A stretch of 64,000 nt of DNA from Hofstenia miamia (Eukaryota; Xenacoelomorpha; Acoela): NCBI GenBank assembly GCA_004352715.1, contig SCFE01000041.1, positions 71,076 to 135,075 on the forward strand, given 5' to 3'. Shown here one piece after another: positions 1-10,950 of this stretch. A program made the position numbers and the translations under genes. Under the pieces are notes generated by a model. That model was not told the origin of the DNA and did not search any database. It was given only the letters and a program-made list of their open reading frames with translations. The number at the start of each line of letters is the position of its first letter. The first letter of the stretch is position 1.

Positions 1-790
1 AAGCTAACTACAAACAGTAGTGGCGCTAAGCTGTCTCCCTGGAATATGCCTCGCCTAAACCTCAGCCTGTGCCCATCTATCTCAGTCTGCCACTTTCCCA
101 TCTCCCTCTCTAGAAACTCAACCCATTTCTGTGAAACTCCATTAGCCTCTAACGTCTTCAATACCCACTTATGTGAAATGCTGTCATATGCCTTCCTGTA
201 GTCTATCCATGCCATTGCCAAATTTGTCTTCCTTCTTCTACAATTCTCCACCACTGCCTGGTCTATCAACAACTGATCTTTGCATCCTCTTGTCTTCGTC
301 CTGCATCCCTTCTGCTCCTCTGGTATCAACCTATTCTGTTCTAAGTAACATGCCAGCCTATTTGACATCACTGAAGTTAGCAATTTCCATGTTGTTGGCA
401 GACATGTTATTGGTCTGAAGTTGCTTGCCTCACTACCTTTCTTTGGGTCCTTCTGTATCAGAAATGTCCTTCCCACTACCATCCACTCTGGGCACCCACT
501 CACCACACACTCCTCCAATGCTACTGCTAGTCTCTCATGAACACTTGTGAACTTCTTCAGCCAATACCCATGTACCTCATCTCTGCCTGGCGCCTTCCAG
601 TTCTTCATCTTCTTTAGAGCCTCCTTCAGCCTTACAGTTGTGATTACTTCTTCTTCTTGCCTGACTTCTTTCTGCATCTGTATACTCTCTATCTCTGGTC
701 CTGCACTTCCCCATATACTCTCCCAGAACCTTACTGCGTCTTCACCTGCTTTAGCTGTAGCCTTTCCTCCTGCATCTAGTTCTTTGTAGA

Positions 791-791
<1 letters not shown>
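1..791 (-). CDS. R4/Dong-like LINE reverse transcriptase, partial
   Basis: An uninterrupted minus-strand frame of 262 codons runs from about 791 to the window edge, with no stop. It reads as a non-LTR reverse transcriptase: WKAPGRDEVHGYWLKK near residue 70, an FRPITCLPTTWKLLT stretch, RGCKDQLLIDQAVVENCRRR, the motif A region AWIDYRKAYDSISH with its catalytic Asp, and the motif B region QGDSLAPLLF close to the edge. The YxDD motif would lie outside the window. The cysteine-rich CKDQLLI and AWIDYRKAYDS wording is typical of the R4/Dong clade. No start is visible: the frame is closed upstream by TAA codons of the adjacent (TAA)n array. This suggests a 5'-truncated copy inserted at TAA repeats, as Dong elements do. 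The frame is intact here, so the copy is young or still active elsewhere. Confidence 0.85.

Positions 792-874
<83 letters not shown>
791..874. repeat. (TAA)n microsatellite
   Basis: About 28 uninterrupted trinucleotide units (TTA on plus, TAA on minus) directly abut the 5' end of the RT frame. R4/Dong elements are known to target TAA repeats, so this is probably the insertion target. Confidence 0.95.
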
Positions 875-3313
875 TACAAAACAATTTCTTCAAACAAGGC
901 CTTTAAAAAAACTTGCAAAAGACATATAAAAAAATATTATTGATTTACATTTGACACAAGATGAACTTTTGAAAATATCGGTCTCACTGATAAAATATAT
1001 TATCTCAACTAGAAAGCTTTGTATTAACCTCTTCATAAGAAGGACTGGATTCAACTTGTTGAGTTGTGCAAAAATTAAGCAACTTGGTAGAATCACTGCT
1101 TTTGCTAGTAATCGTTTGATACAAAACAAAACGAGAAGAGATATAGATCGTTCATTTTAATGTAACTAGAAATGTTAATTGTGACAAACAAAAATAACTA
1201 CATTACCAACGATAGTCAAAATAATAAATGAGTCAAATTCAGATTAAATTGATTTCTTTCTATAATTATAGTATAAATTGAAATATAAATTAACCACAAT
1301 AATAACTTAAATACTTAATCGCATAGTATGCTTGTAGAAAATTCAAACTTTGAAGTCACTTCAGAAGCGTGATTTTTACAAATAATTCAATTTCCTAGCG
1401 CATATCGTATCACAGTTTTACACTTAAAATTCAAAGAAAGTGCAACTAGAGTCTAACAAATAAGCGATGACAGACAGATGACAGACAATCAGTTAATTAA
1501 AAATAAACTCAACAATCTGAAAAATCGTGTAACTCCTTCAAAAACAATTAAAAAGCACGCATCAACAAATTTCATTGGAGAAACTAATATAAAAACTGAC
1601 TAACTGAATGTGTCACACTATTTTGAACAGGTTCATCTAGGGTCAAACTAGCAAGAACCGAACTCAATCAACTTTATCTAGCCCCAAGATCAGGACTATC
1701 TAAAGTTAAATGAAAGAACACCTAAATATTTATTGTCAATTCTGCAATTATTTTTAAATTCCACACGAGGCCTATATTGAGCCCTGCAATTTTTCCTTTA
1801 AAGTTCCTCGTTTTATTTATGGTTATGAAACATAGTAAGACATATGACAGCATATTTACAGGAGTAATGTATGAAAAACATAAATGTTTCAAAGCGTCCT
1901 CCTACTTTAAATGCTTTTTGTCTTCCACTTTTTTTATAAATCTCGCAGATTCACATTAATTATTATTTCTGATTAATTTCCTATAGAAACCATTAATAAA
2001 ATGCAATTGAGGTGAATTGTAAATGTGTTTTTCTCAGAACCTTAAATGGAATTTAGAATTAGAAATAACTTTCATTGACTATTACAGTTTTTGGCAATTT
2101 CCACTTATTAACATTGCTTTTTTCATGCCGCTGAATAATTATACAATTAGGTTCTTGAACTTAGTTTCTTAGGAGATAAGAATCCATGGAAGTGAAACTA
2201 ACTTATACATTAAAGTTCTTACAAGTTTTTGGAAATTCCAATGTAATGCTTAAAATAAATTTTATGTGTTACCAAAATTAGAAAAAAGTTTAGGTTGCAT
2301 CCTTGAGGTTGATCACTGTAATGAATAAATTGGTTCATTTTTGTTTCAACAAAAATTTTCACTGCAACTACCATTTTGCATGGAAGACAAAAATCTGAAA
2401 AATCTTTTCTCAAAATATTAAACAATTTCATTTGCAATTGAAATCTCCAGCAAAATTAGGTTAATTAGGATAAAACTTTTCCAAAAGTATACATTAAAGA
2501 ACCAAACAATTAAAATAGCATGCCATTTGCAAAAAAAAAACTTGCAAGAACTTGTGTAACTTGGTTTCATTTCTATGGGAAAATGTTTCTACAAAATATC
2601 TTGTTGTCTCCAGTGAGATGTGTAATCAACATTCAATGAATTTTCTTACAAAATAAGAATATAATATAATCAATTACTGAAATTTTAAGCCTAATCACAT
2701 AAATCCATTCAATGTTTGGAATACTAATAAATGTTAGCCGAGCTACTGGTTCATTAATGATTGCAATGAATAAAATTTTCAGTTAGAATTTGGCTGAATT
2801 TGGATACCGCTTTTCATTACCATTTAAATTTGACAAAGTTTTCTGGAATATCCTAAATTTGTGAACTATGACATAGAAAGGTAGAGGAGGTCGAAGGTTT
2901 TTTTATTTTTTTTCAACATAATTCTGTAAATCCCCATGAGTAAAATGGTGAAAGTTATAAATTCACAAAAATCAGTACACCCTCCTTGCAAGCAAATCCC
3001 TGTTTTATTAACAAAATAGCTAAATAAATGAAAAAAGGTATGTTGTGAAATTATTGTTATAACAAGAGCAAAAGTAGAGTCGCTGGGCTGGATTCTGGTA
3101 GTCAATAAAAATCTTGATTTTGCTACAAAAACTTGTCCAATATACATGTATATGCTTACGTTAAAAAAATCCCATTAGATTATAAATACAAGCTGAATAA
3201 GAAGTATGTATTTAGGAACAACTTAATTCTGAAGGTAAATATTGTCCAAAGTTTATCGTATTTAGTTTTAATCGCAATCAAGGGCAAGTGCAAATTAATT
3301 ACTTAATTCTACA
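875..3313. other. No recognised gene; AT-rich spacer
   Basis: No coding region, RNA gene or complete mobile element was recognised. The only structure noted is a segment at 1470-1563 that recurs diverged and in the same orientation at 7919-8024 (shared GACAATCAGTTAATT, ACAATCTGAAA and CTTCAAAAACAATTAA blocks). Confidence 0.6.
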
Positions 3314-3440
3314 AACACTTCAGAAGCAACCTTTACACATGGTGCACAATTATTGTTGGTTAGTAAATAACGATGAATTACCAATTATTATACACCGATA
3401 TAAAAAATGTTATAATTAACAAATTCTCGTAAATGCGTTA
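3314..3440 (+). repeat. Direct repeat Y, copy 1
   Basis: About 125 bp nearly identical to 7477-7604. It ends exactly at the left boundary of the fold-back element at 3441 with the sequence AAATGCGTTA. Copy 2 continues past this point without any insertion, so it acts as a paralogous empty site. Confidence 0.85.
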
Positions 3441-4288
3441 ATGGGGTGCGACACGATTAGTCTTTTGACTATAGTCAAAAAACTTTTTTGACTATAGTCA
3501 AAAGACTAACCGTGTGGCACCCCCAAAAAGTGACTTTTGCGGTTTACGATTAGTCAAATTTTAGGGGGTTCCACACGATTAGTCTTTTGACTATAGTCAA
3601 AATTGCGGTTTTGCATTATTTTGCGTATTAGTCAAATATTTTGACTAATAGTCAAAAATAGGTTTCTGCGCAAATTTCATGTGCATATACATGGAATCTA
3701 TTAGCATTACTAAGTGGAATTGCTATAATTATACATATTAAATGTAGGTGACTAAAAACATTTTGACGGCATAGCCAAAGAAAATTGAATAATTCATTGA
3801 CCATTAATAAACAAGTGCTGGTAGAAAATTATGTAAACATTTAACCCAATTTGCACATATTGCAATCTGTAAAGTAAATTTTACATCATAATTAGGTTAT
3901 CAAATCAGCCTTTGGAACAGGACTTCCGAAGAAATTGATTAGCATTTATATTGCATTCATTCAACAGAATGCTAAAACGAAAAACGGTGGCAATGGTGCC
4001 ATGACTTATTCAAGTTAATCTAAAACAATTTACTTTTTCAAATAACCGCAGCCCTAATAACAAATAATATGGAGTATTAACTTATAAAATGTATTTCAAA
4101 TGTACATGGGAATATTCAAACAAAATATTTTGACAATCTATTACATAACCATGAACCAATAGAGGGTTCATATGCATTTCCCAATACAAAGTGTATCAAA
4201 CAGCTATTTGCTCATTCATAAACAAGTGCGTGCATGATGTAAACCTTTAACCCAATTTGCACATTGCAATCCACAAGAAGTAATATTA

Positions 4289-5273
4289 AGGTGCGTTCAG
4301 ACGAGAACCTTTTGATGCGCATCTTTTGATGAAAGTGCGTTCAGACGAGCATCTTTTTGATGTATGCTTTTTTGATGCATCTATCAAAATTTGGGAGCGT
4401 TCAGACGAGCGTCTTTTTGATCTATGCTAATTTGAACGATGTGCGTTCAGACGAGCATTATTTTGATGCACGGCCACTTGTTTATTCAGCAATTAAATTT
4501 AATAGGAATTGTGTTTTCTATCACTGGCAAGATTATAATCAACACCTCAATTACTGATTCAAAACATTATAATCAAAAACAAATTTGATTGGATGTTTAA
4601 TTCTATAGATATTGTTATACAATATTGCCTGGAATAAGTAGTTAACTACTGATTGTTCAAAAAAACGAAATTACCTGTACAAAGATCTAGAGTCCGGCGG
4701 TATACCAATACTGAAACTAATACCGAAAAATACTGATAACGTAGTATCTTGCTTAAAATTTTTATCGGTACGTTATTTAAAAGTAGGCTGTGTATTGTGT
4801 GCAAGGCCGCGAGTCAATATTTGGTGTATGAAAACTTGGAAAATTTCTGTTTGAGGCTTAAGATATAGCAGTTTAGAAAATTACGAAATTTATTAAGAAA
4901 ATTCAATTAATAATACAGCTACAATTATATGGCTGATTAGCCCACAAAATGTTGTCGTAAATACTTTCACAAAAACGAGCTACTTACAGATTTTTTTTTA
5001 AAAAGTCAAATTACCAAAATGTGCTCATTCGTATAAAGGTGTATTTATTTTCTTGCAATGCAAAAATTATAATTATGAAATTCAATCCTTTTAATTTATG
5101 CTCGATGTCGAAAGGTCCGTTCCATTGCATAAGCAATTTATACATTTATAAGCTAATATACTGGTGATATTAAACATTGTTCCATGGACTGACTTAAAAT
5201 TCCATTTTTATCAGAAACGAATTTCACTAAAACGCATTCATATTTGTAATTAATATTCCATTTTACATATGAA

Positions 5274-5304
<31 letters not shown>

Positions 5305-6074
5305 NNNNNNNNNNNNNNNNNNNNNNNNNNNNNNNNNNNNNNNNNNNNNNNNNNNNNNNNNNNNNNNNNNNNNNNNNNNNNNNNNNNNNNNNNNNNNNNN
5401 NNNNNNNNNNNNNNNNNNNNNNNNNNNNNNNNNNNNNNNNNNNNNNNNNNNNNNNNNNNNNNNNNNNNNNNNNNNNNNNNNNNNNNNNNNNNNNNNNNNN
5501 NNNNNNNNNNNNNNNNNNNNNNNNNNNNNNNNNNNNNNNNNNNNNNNNNNNNNNNNNNNNNNNNNNNNNNNNNNNNNNNNNNNNNNNNNNNNNNNNNNNN
5601 NNNNNNNNNNNNNNNNNNNNNNNNNNNNNNNNNNNNNNNNNNNNNNNNNNNNNNNNNNNNNNNNNNNNNNNNNNNNNNNNNNNNNNNNNNNNNNNNNNNN
5701 NNNNNNNNNNNNNNNNNNNNNNNNNNNNNNNNNNNNNNNNNNNNNNNNNNNNNNNNNNNNNNNNNNNNNNNNNNNNNNNNNNNNNNNNNNNNNNNNNNNN
5801 NNNNNNNNNNNNNNNNNNNNNNNNNNNNNNNNNNNNNNNNNNNNNNNNNNNNNNNNNNNNNNNNNNNNNNNNNNNNNNNNNNNNNNNNNNNNNNNNNNNN
5901 NNNNNNNNNNNNNNNNNNNNNNNNNNNNNNNNNNNNNNNNNNNNNNNNNNNNNNNNNNNNNNNNNNNNNNNNNNNNNNNNNNNNNNNNNAATTTGAACGA
6001 TGTGCGTTCAGACGAGCATCTTTTTGACGTATATCAAATGATATACATCAAAAGGTTCTCGTCTGAACGCACCT
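4289..6074. mobile_element. Nested TIR element with internal 15-mer repeats
   Basis: Terminal inverted repeats begin AGGTGCGTTCAGACGAGAAC and extend to CTTTTGATG. TTA flanks both ends (4286-4288, 6075-6077). Inside, GCGTTCAGACGAGC recurs at about 4336, 4398, 4441 and 6002, each followed by a CATCTTTTTGATG-like block, so the termini look amplified inward. A gap at 5305-5989 hides the middle. No coding frame is seen. It is nested inside the 3441-6440 element and is probably the same superfamily. Confidence 0.75.
5305..5989. other. Assembly gap (685 N)
   Basis: Run of N directly after a (TA)n tract at 5279-5304. Any frame read across it is meaningless. Confidence 1.
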
Positions 6075-6444
6075 TTAGAGATCATATCAACCTTTATGAA
6101 ACAGCTGTTGCCAACGAAATTAAGTGAAGAACGCGCTAAAGCGAAGTCTTTAATTATATTGTTTATTTATTAATGACATTTAAGATGAAAGTTCAAAGTT
6201 ATTTAAAATCAAAATTCCCATTTTCTTTCAAAATTACAATAAGTTGACTATTCGGGGGTGCCACACGGTTAGTCTTTTGACTAATAGTCAATTTCAAATA
6301 GAACACTTTCTATTTCATAATTTGACTAATCGTACATCGCAAAAGTCACTTTTTGGGGCTGCCACACGGTTAGTCTTTTGACTATAGTCAAAAAAGTTTT
6401 TTGACTATATAGTCAAAAGACTAATTGTGTGGCACCACATTTAT

Positions 6445-7476
6445 TGAACTAAACTAATGATAAAACTTAAATTACTTTAAACTGAGTATTTATTCTTTAA
6501 AAAATATTTTAGAGTGCTGCTTACAAATGAAAAAATATAAATGTCTAAGGTTTCAATATAGAAATTGCAATCTTCAGAGCTGCAAAAGATTTCATTCAAC
6601 AATTGCATTAGAACATTAGACCATTTGAAGTTTAGTTGAGATTATTTCGTATTTCGTGTAATGCTATAATTAGAACCCATATTAGAAAAGGGATTTAAAT
6701 TTATGATTTAATTTAAGTGGAACAAACTTTATTAAAAATAAGATTAAAGTACATTTTCATAGCCACTAAAAAAATTCTTTGTGGTAGGGTGGCATTTTTT
6801 ATCAGGCATTAGAAAAATTCGAATTTATTGGTTGATGAGATCCCGCTGAATTAATTAGAAGAGGTTCATGTAGATTTTGTACCAAATGTATTGCAATAAA
6901 AAAGTCAAAATAATTCTATAAATTAAACAATATATAATACAAAACAAAATGTAAATTTAAGATGTAATAATTTAAATGTTTTGTAATAATTTTGTAATAA
7001 TAAGCGCTTAACAGTGGCGGATACAGATAAATTTTTTAGAGGGGGCCCAATGTAAAATAAAATGCTAAGTGCATAATTGGGTACTAGAGAGAGTATAAGT
7101 ATATTGAATTTTCAATTTTTAAAATTCAGCACTATGCACAGATTTCAAAATCATCTACTGACTCAAAAAATGGAAACAGAATTTTTGCCATTTTTCATTT
7201 TTTTTCAAATTGCAAATTACGCTTTAATAATAGCATGTTGGGTCTTTTATGGGATTTTTGCATTATGTACTAATAAATAGAAAAAGGAATAGTTATCAAC
7301 GATTAAAAAATGTTATTTAAACAAAATAAAAACATAAAAATCAAATAAAGAACACGTAAATACAAATGAGATTCAAAAAATGTGTATGTTAATTCCCAAT
7401 ATCAAGAGGTTTTGCTTTCCATATGATTATATTAGGCAACGTTCAATTCCTCAGTTAATTCCACAATGCTAACATC
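6445..7476. other. No recognised gene; hAT-like terminus
   Basis: AT-rich spacer. At 7013-7050 the sequence CAGTGGCGGATACAG followed by AGAGGGGGCCC resembles the left end of hAT-type elements that start CAGTGGCGGAT. I found no matching right end, so this is a truncated relic at best. Confidence 0.4.
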
Positions 7477-7604
7477 AACACTTCAGAAGCAACCTTTATA
7501 CATGGTGCACAATTATTGTTGATTAGTAAATAATGATGAATTACCAATTATTAATACACCGATATAAAAAATGTAATAATTAACAAATTCTCGTAAATGC
7601 GTTA
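7477..7604 (+). repeat. Direct repeat Y, copy 2 (empty site)
   Basis: Nearly identical to 3314-3440 and continuous through the position where the other copy is interrupted by the fold-back element (GCGTTA followed by TTTG here). This supports TTA as the duplicated target. Confidence 0.8.
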
Positions 7605-8257
7605 TTTGTACAAGATAATAATAAAGGCTTGAGGTGGTTGTCTCGAAAAGAGAATTTGAATTATATACCAAGATAAGTCAACAACTTAAAACAATATTTT
7701 TGAATAAATAGAGAAGCAGGAAACAACCCCCAATTAAGCTTCCACGTTTTATGAATTTTACAGACTATTTCACATTATCTGTCTTTATCTGAGAGTGCTG
7801 GAAGACTAGGTCTTAAACAACTTCAAAAGAATTAAATTCAGGAACAAATTTTTCATTGCACATCTAATCACGGTTAAACATTTCCAATGAAAATAAATTT
7901 TATTACATTAATTATGGGCAGACAGATGGGCCGGGTAAGTAGACAATCAGTTAATTGACAACAAACGCAACAATCTGAAAGTTGGTGAAACCGCGCCTTC
8001 AAAAACAATTAAGAAAAGCACGCATGAAGTGATTTTGCGTTAGTAGTTAATTTAAAACATTAGCTCAATGAATATGAAACAATATTTAAATGAGAAACAA
8101 GAAAAATTTGTTCCTTTTATGTATAAATCGTTTCTAAAAAACGTTTTGCAGAAGCGTTAAATTTCATTAATAAACGCAAAGTAAAATTTAAACCCATCCA
8201 TTAAATTAAAAATTTTCATATACGCTTCATTTAAAATTTCTCTCACCTTACATCACT

Positions 8258-8400
8258 TCTCGAGAGTGAAATCGAGTATCCGAATTCGGGTTTCGAGACG
8301 GTCGGATTCGGGTACTAAACGCGGAAAATATCGAAATCAAAAAGTTGTTGATGTTAATCAGAAAAAGATCCAGTACGTTAAGTAATACCAATGAATGACT
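8258..8400 (+). repeat. Diverged relic of the GAGAGTGACA MITE family
   Basis: CTCGAGAGTGAAATCGAGTA, then CGGGTTTCGAGACGGTCGG, then a segment with GTTAAGTAATACCAATGAATGA. The same order of blocks occurs in the two MITE copies at 20659 and 20967. The right terminus is not recognisable. Confidence 0.5.
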
Positions 8401-8899
8401 ATTTTTACTTTATCCAAAAATTTCCACTAGGAATTTTTCAAAATCTGTGATGGCGCGCCTGGACGGAACTCAAACAGTTTGTCTTCAGAAAAGAATATTT
8501 TGACCGTTGTCTTATTGGATATCTAAACTTGAATGCCAACATATTATACAGAATTTTGCCCACCCTAGTAGAGACATAATGTGGGTTTTAAATAAAAACG
8601 GGACCCATTATGGGATATTAATGAAAATTTGAAACGAGTCATTTAACTATTAAAGTGATAGTGAATTATCCCAAGAAATGTAAAATAAATAAATCTAGGA
8701 TGTGCTGAATTTTTAAGAAACATTATTAAATAATTTCAGCATGAAAACAAAACCAAAATTCAAAATAAATAAATATAACCAAACAATTTCGTCCCAGCAC
8801 ATTTTATTAGACGGAACGCGCACGTTCTAAAATTTTTTTAAATACATGTACTATACTTTGAAAAATCAAATTTTTTGAAATAATGTTGAAGCTAAGTAA

Positions 8900-9873
8900 T
8901 ACCCTGCTTACACGTGACATAAGACAGATCTGTCTCCAATTATCTCAAGACATATGTAGCGTGTAAACACCCAATGCAAACTTTCAAGTAGGGTAATTAT
9001 AAAACAGATGTAAATCAAATAATTTTGATTTTATTGTATGTCTTCTGTCACGCTGTCACCGTGTAAACACTAAATAATAAGACATACATGTTTTTGACTT
9101 CAGTTTTGTTAATTATTATGGAAGCAAACTAGCAGTAATTTCGACGTATTAAATTAATAAAAAATTATTAATCATATAGTTTCTAGTATTTTATCCGATT
9201 TTCACAATTGAAAATAATACTTTTTTAAATGCTTTGATTTGCTAAAATTTCAACTACAAGGTGCTCATTATTCAAAATGAATGATCGTATGGAATGCAAC
9301 TCCATAGATGCTGTCTCAAAGAAATCATTTTTATGGGATATCGCCTGTCCTGAATATAAAAACAGGGATTTACGAAAGAGTACTTTCTCTGATATTGCGA
9401 AAGAACTAGGGATAAAGTGTAAGTTTTAATTTATTGTTATGATATAACAATATCATTTCAATAATCTAATATATTATAAATTGTTAGCTTGCGATTAGTT
9501 TGTTAATAAATTGTATATTTAATCCAAAAATTCTAATTAATAGTATAATTTTCCATTGTGAAAATCGGATAAAATACTACAAACTATTTGATTAATAATC
9601 TCTTATTAATTTAATATGTCGAAATTACTGCTATTTTGCTTCCATAATAATTAAATAACTGCAGTCAAAAACATGTATGTCTCATGATTTAGTGTTTACA
9701 CGATGACAGCGTGACAGAAGACATACAATAAAATCAAAATTATTTGATCTACATCTGTTTTATAATTATCCTACTTGAGAGTTCGTATGTCTTATGTTTT
9801 GGGTGTTTAAACGCTAAATATGTCTTGAGATAATTGCAGACAGATCTGTCTTATGTCACGTGTAAACAGGGTA
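8900..9873. mobile_element. PIF/Harbinger-like element with long TIRs and MADF exon
   Basis: The termini match over TACCCTG[C/T]TTACACGTGAC and continue as imperfect inverted repeats for about 315 bp each (8900-9214 and 9550-9873), including the mirrored GACAGATCTGTC, AACAGATGT and AAAATCGGATAAAATACTA blocks. TAA flanks both ends (8897-8899 and 9874-9876), the 3-bp TWA-type duplication typical of PIF/Harbinger. The unique centre holds a short MADF-domain exon. No transposase is present, so the copy is non-autonomous. Confidence 0.8.
9277..9429 (+). CDS. MADF-domain exon in the Harbinger-like element
   Basis: ATG at 9277 opens a 50-codon frame. Residues around 19-47 read FLWDIACPEYKNRDLR followed by FSDIAKELGI, the signature start of a MADF (Myb/SANT-like) DNA-binding domain, with the conserved Trp, PEYKNR and DIAKELG positions. 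A consensus splice donor GTAAGT at 9419-9424 follows AAAGT, and the in-frame stop lies just after it. The frame is therefore probably a first exon whose partner exons were lost. PIF/Harbinger transposons typically encode such a second, DNA-binding protein beside the transposase, which fits the setting. The frame is too short to be a full MADF protein. Confidence 0.7.
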   Translation: MNDRMECNSIDAVSKKSFLWDIACPEYKNRDLRKSTFSDIAKELGIKCKF

Positions 9874-9876
9874 TAA

Positions 9877-10950
9877 TACAGAGCTCTCTAACAAGATCCT
9901 AAACATGCACCTATTCATGAAAAATGATACACTACTATGTATTGAAATTGCTAGCACCACTGGCTATGAAATTTTAAAGTGAGAGAAAACACTCACATTC
10001 CAAATAAATATGAAACAATAAATAATAAGCTGATCATAATAAAATCTATAAGATATTTGACGCAACACTACGACTCAAAATCTCATAATTTTTACCTGCA
10101 AGGTGAATGCTGCAAGATCACGGTTGCAATATTGGGTGAAATTTCCTTAAATATTTCAAAGTGATGACTAGAAATCTTTGTTTTCCGCCAGGCCTAGAAA
10201 AACGTCAATAATTAAATTGCACATTTAGGCTTTAAATTTAATTTGGTAATATCTCACACAAAATTATTCTTTAGAAGAAATTTTAATATATAACAAATAT
10301 CTCATGAAACTTGAATTATCGATATGTTGTTTCATATAGTAAAGACCTGCTATTGAAAACTGCGTTATATCATTTCTCTTAGTGTTACCTTACTTTATAT
10401 GATAGATAAACCTTACAATACCCTTGAAATTAGTATGTGTCTAGCACTAAACCTTTGAAATATGGCGAAAATACAAGAAATTCAAGACTACCACATGGTT
10501 AGAATCTTCAAAACTGCGATTCACACAATCAATAATATTAAAACTAGAATACTGTTTGAGAATGACTTGGCATCATGATAAAAAGAAACTCTTGACAATG
10601 AAGGTTGCAAATAAAAATAAATAGAATGTACAAAAATATTAGAAAAAGCACGACGAACATCTGCAACAAACACAGGCAGGAACAAAAGAAGTTCAGACTA
10701 GGAGTCTAAGTGATGAGCAGTAATAAAGAAACTAGGAATATCAACAATACATATCAAAAAATCAATTGTAAGCGCAGGATTATAAAAAGAGCATGTATAG
10801 TACAAAAGAGTGAACTCCATATAATAAAAAGGATCAAGAACATATTTGACTAACAAAGAAAGTTGAAGAAAAAAAGTTAAGAACACGAAAAGGAATAACG
10901 AAGAGGAGTTATTTAAGTGTATGAAGTACAGAGTTGAAATATAGATGGAA
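9877..10950. other. No recognised gene
   Basis: AT-rich sequence with only short unconvincing frames. Nothing identifiable was seen. Confidence 0.5.

Larger units (their letters stand above)
3441..6440. mobile_element. Fold-back element with TTA target duplication
   Basis: The ends are complex inverted copies of each other. The left end carries a near-perfect hairpin (3443-3525) built from GTGCGACACGATTAGTC and the palindrome TTTGACTATAGTCAAA, then AAAAAGTGACTTTTGCG. The right end (6254-6440) carries the same modules in reverse order. TTA at 3438-3440 and 6441-6443 is a candidate target duplication. No transposase frame is seen; the interior is AT-rich, contains a second element and is interrupted by a gap. 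TIR wording (GGGGTGCCACACG) and the 3-bp TWA duplication suggest a non-autonomous PIF/Harbinger-type element. The reported length depends on an unsequenced gap. Confidence 0.75.

Noticed and set aside
173-789. Plus-strand frames of 80-81 codons at the left edge
   Set aside because: Antisense shadows of the minus-strand reverse transcriptase frame.
5269-6027. Long frame across the N-gap at 5.3-6.0 kb
   Set aside because: It exists only because N codons are read through; the real ends are (TA)n and a MITE terminus.
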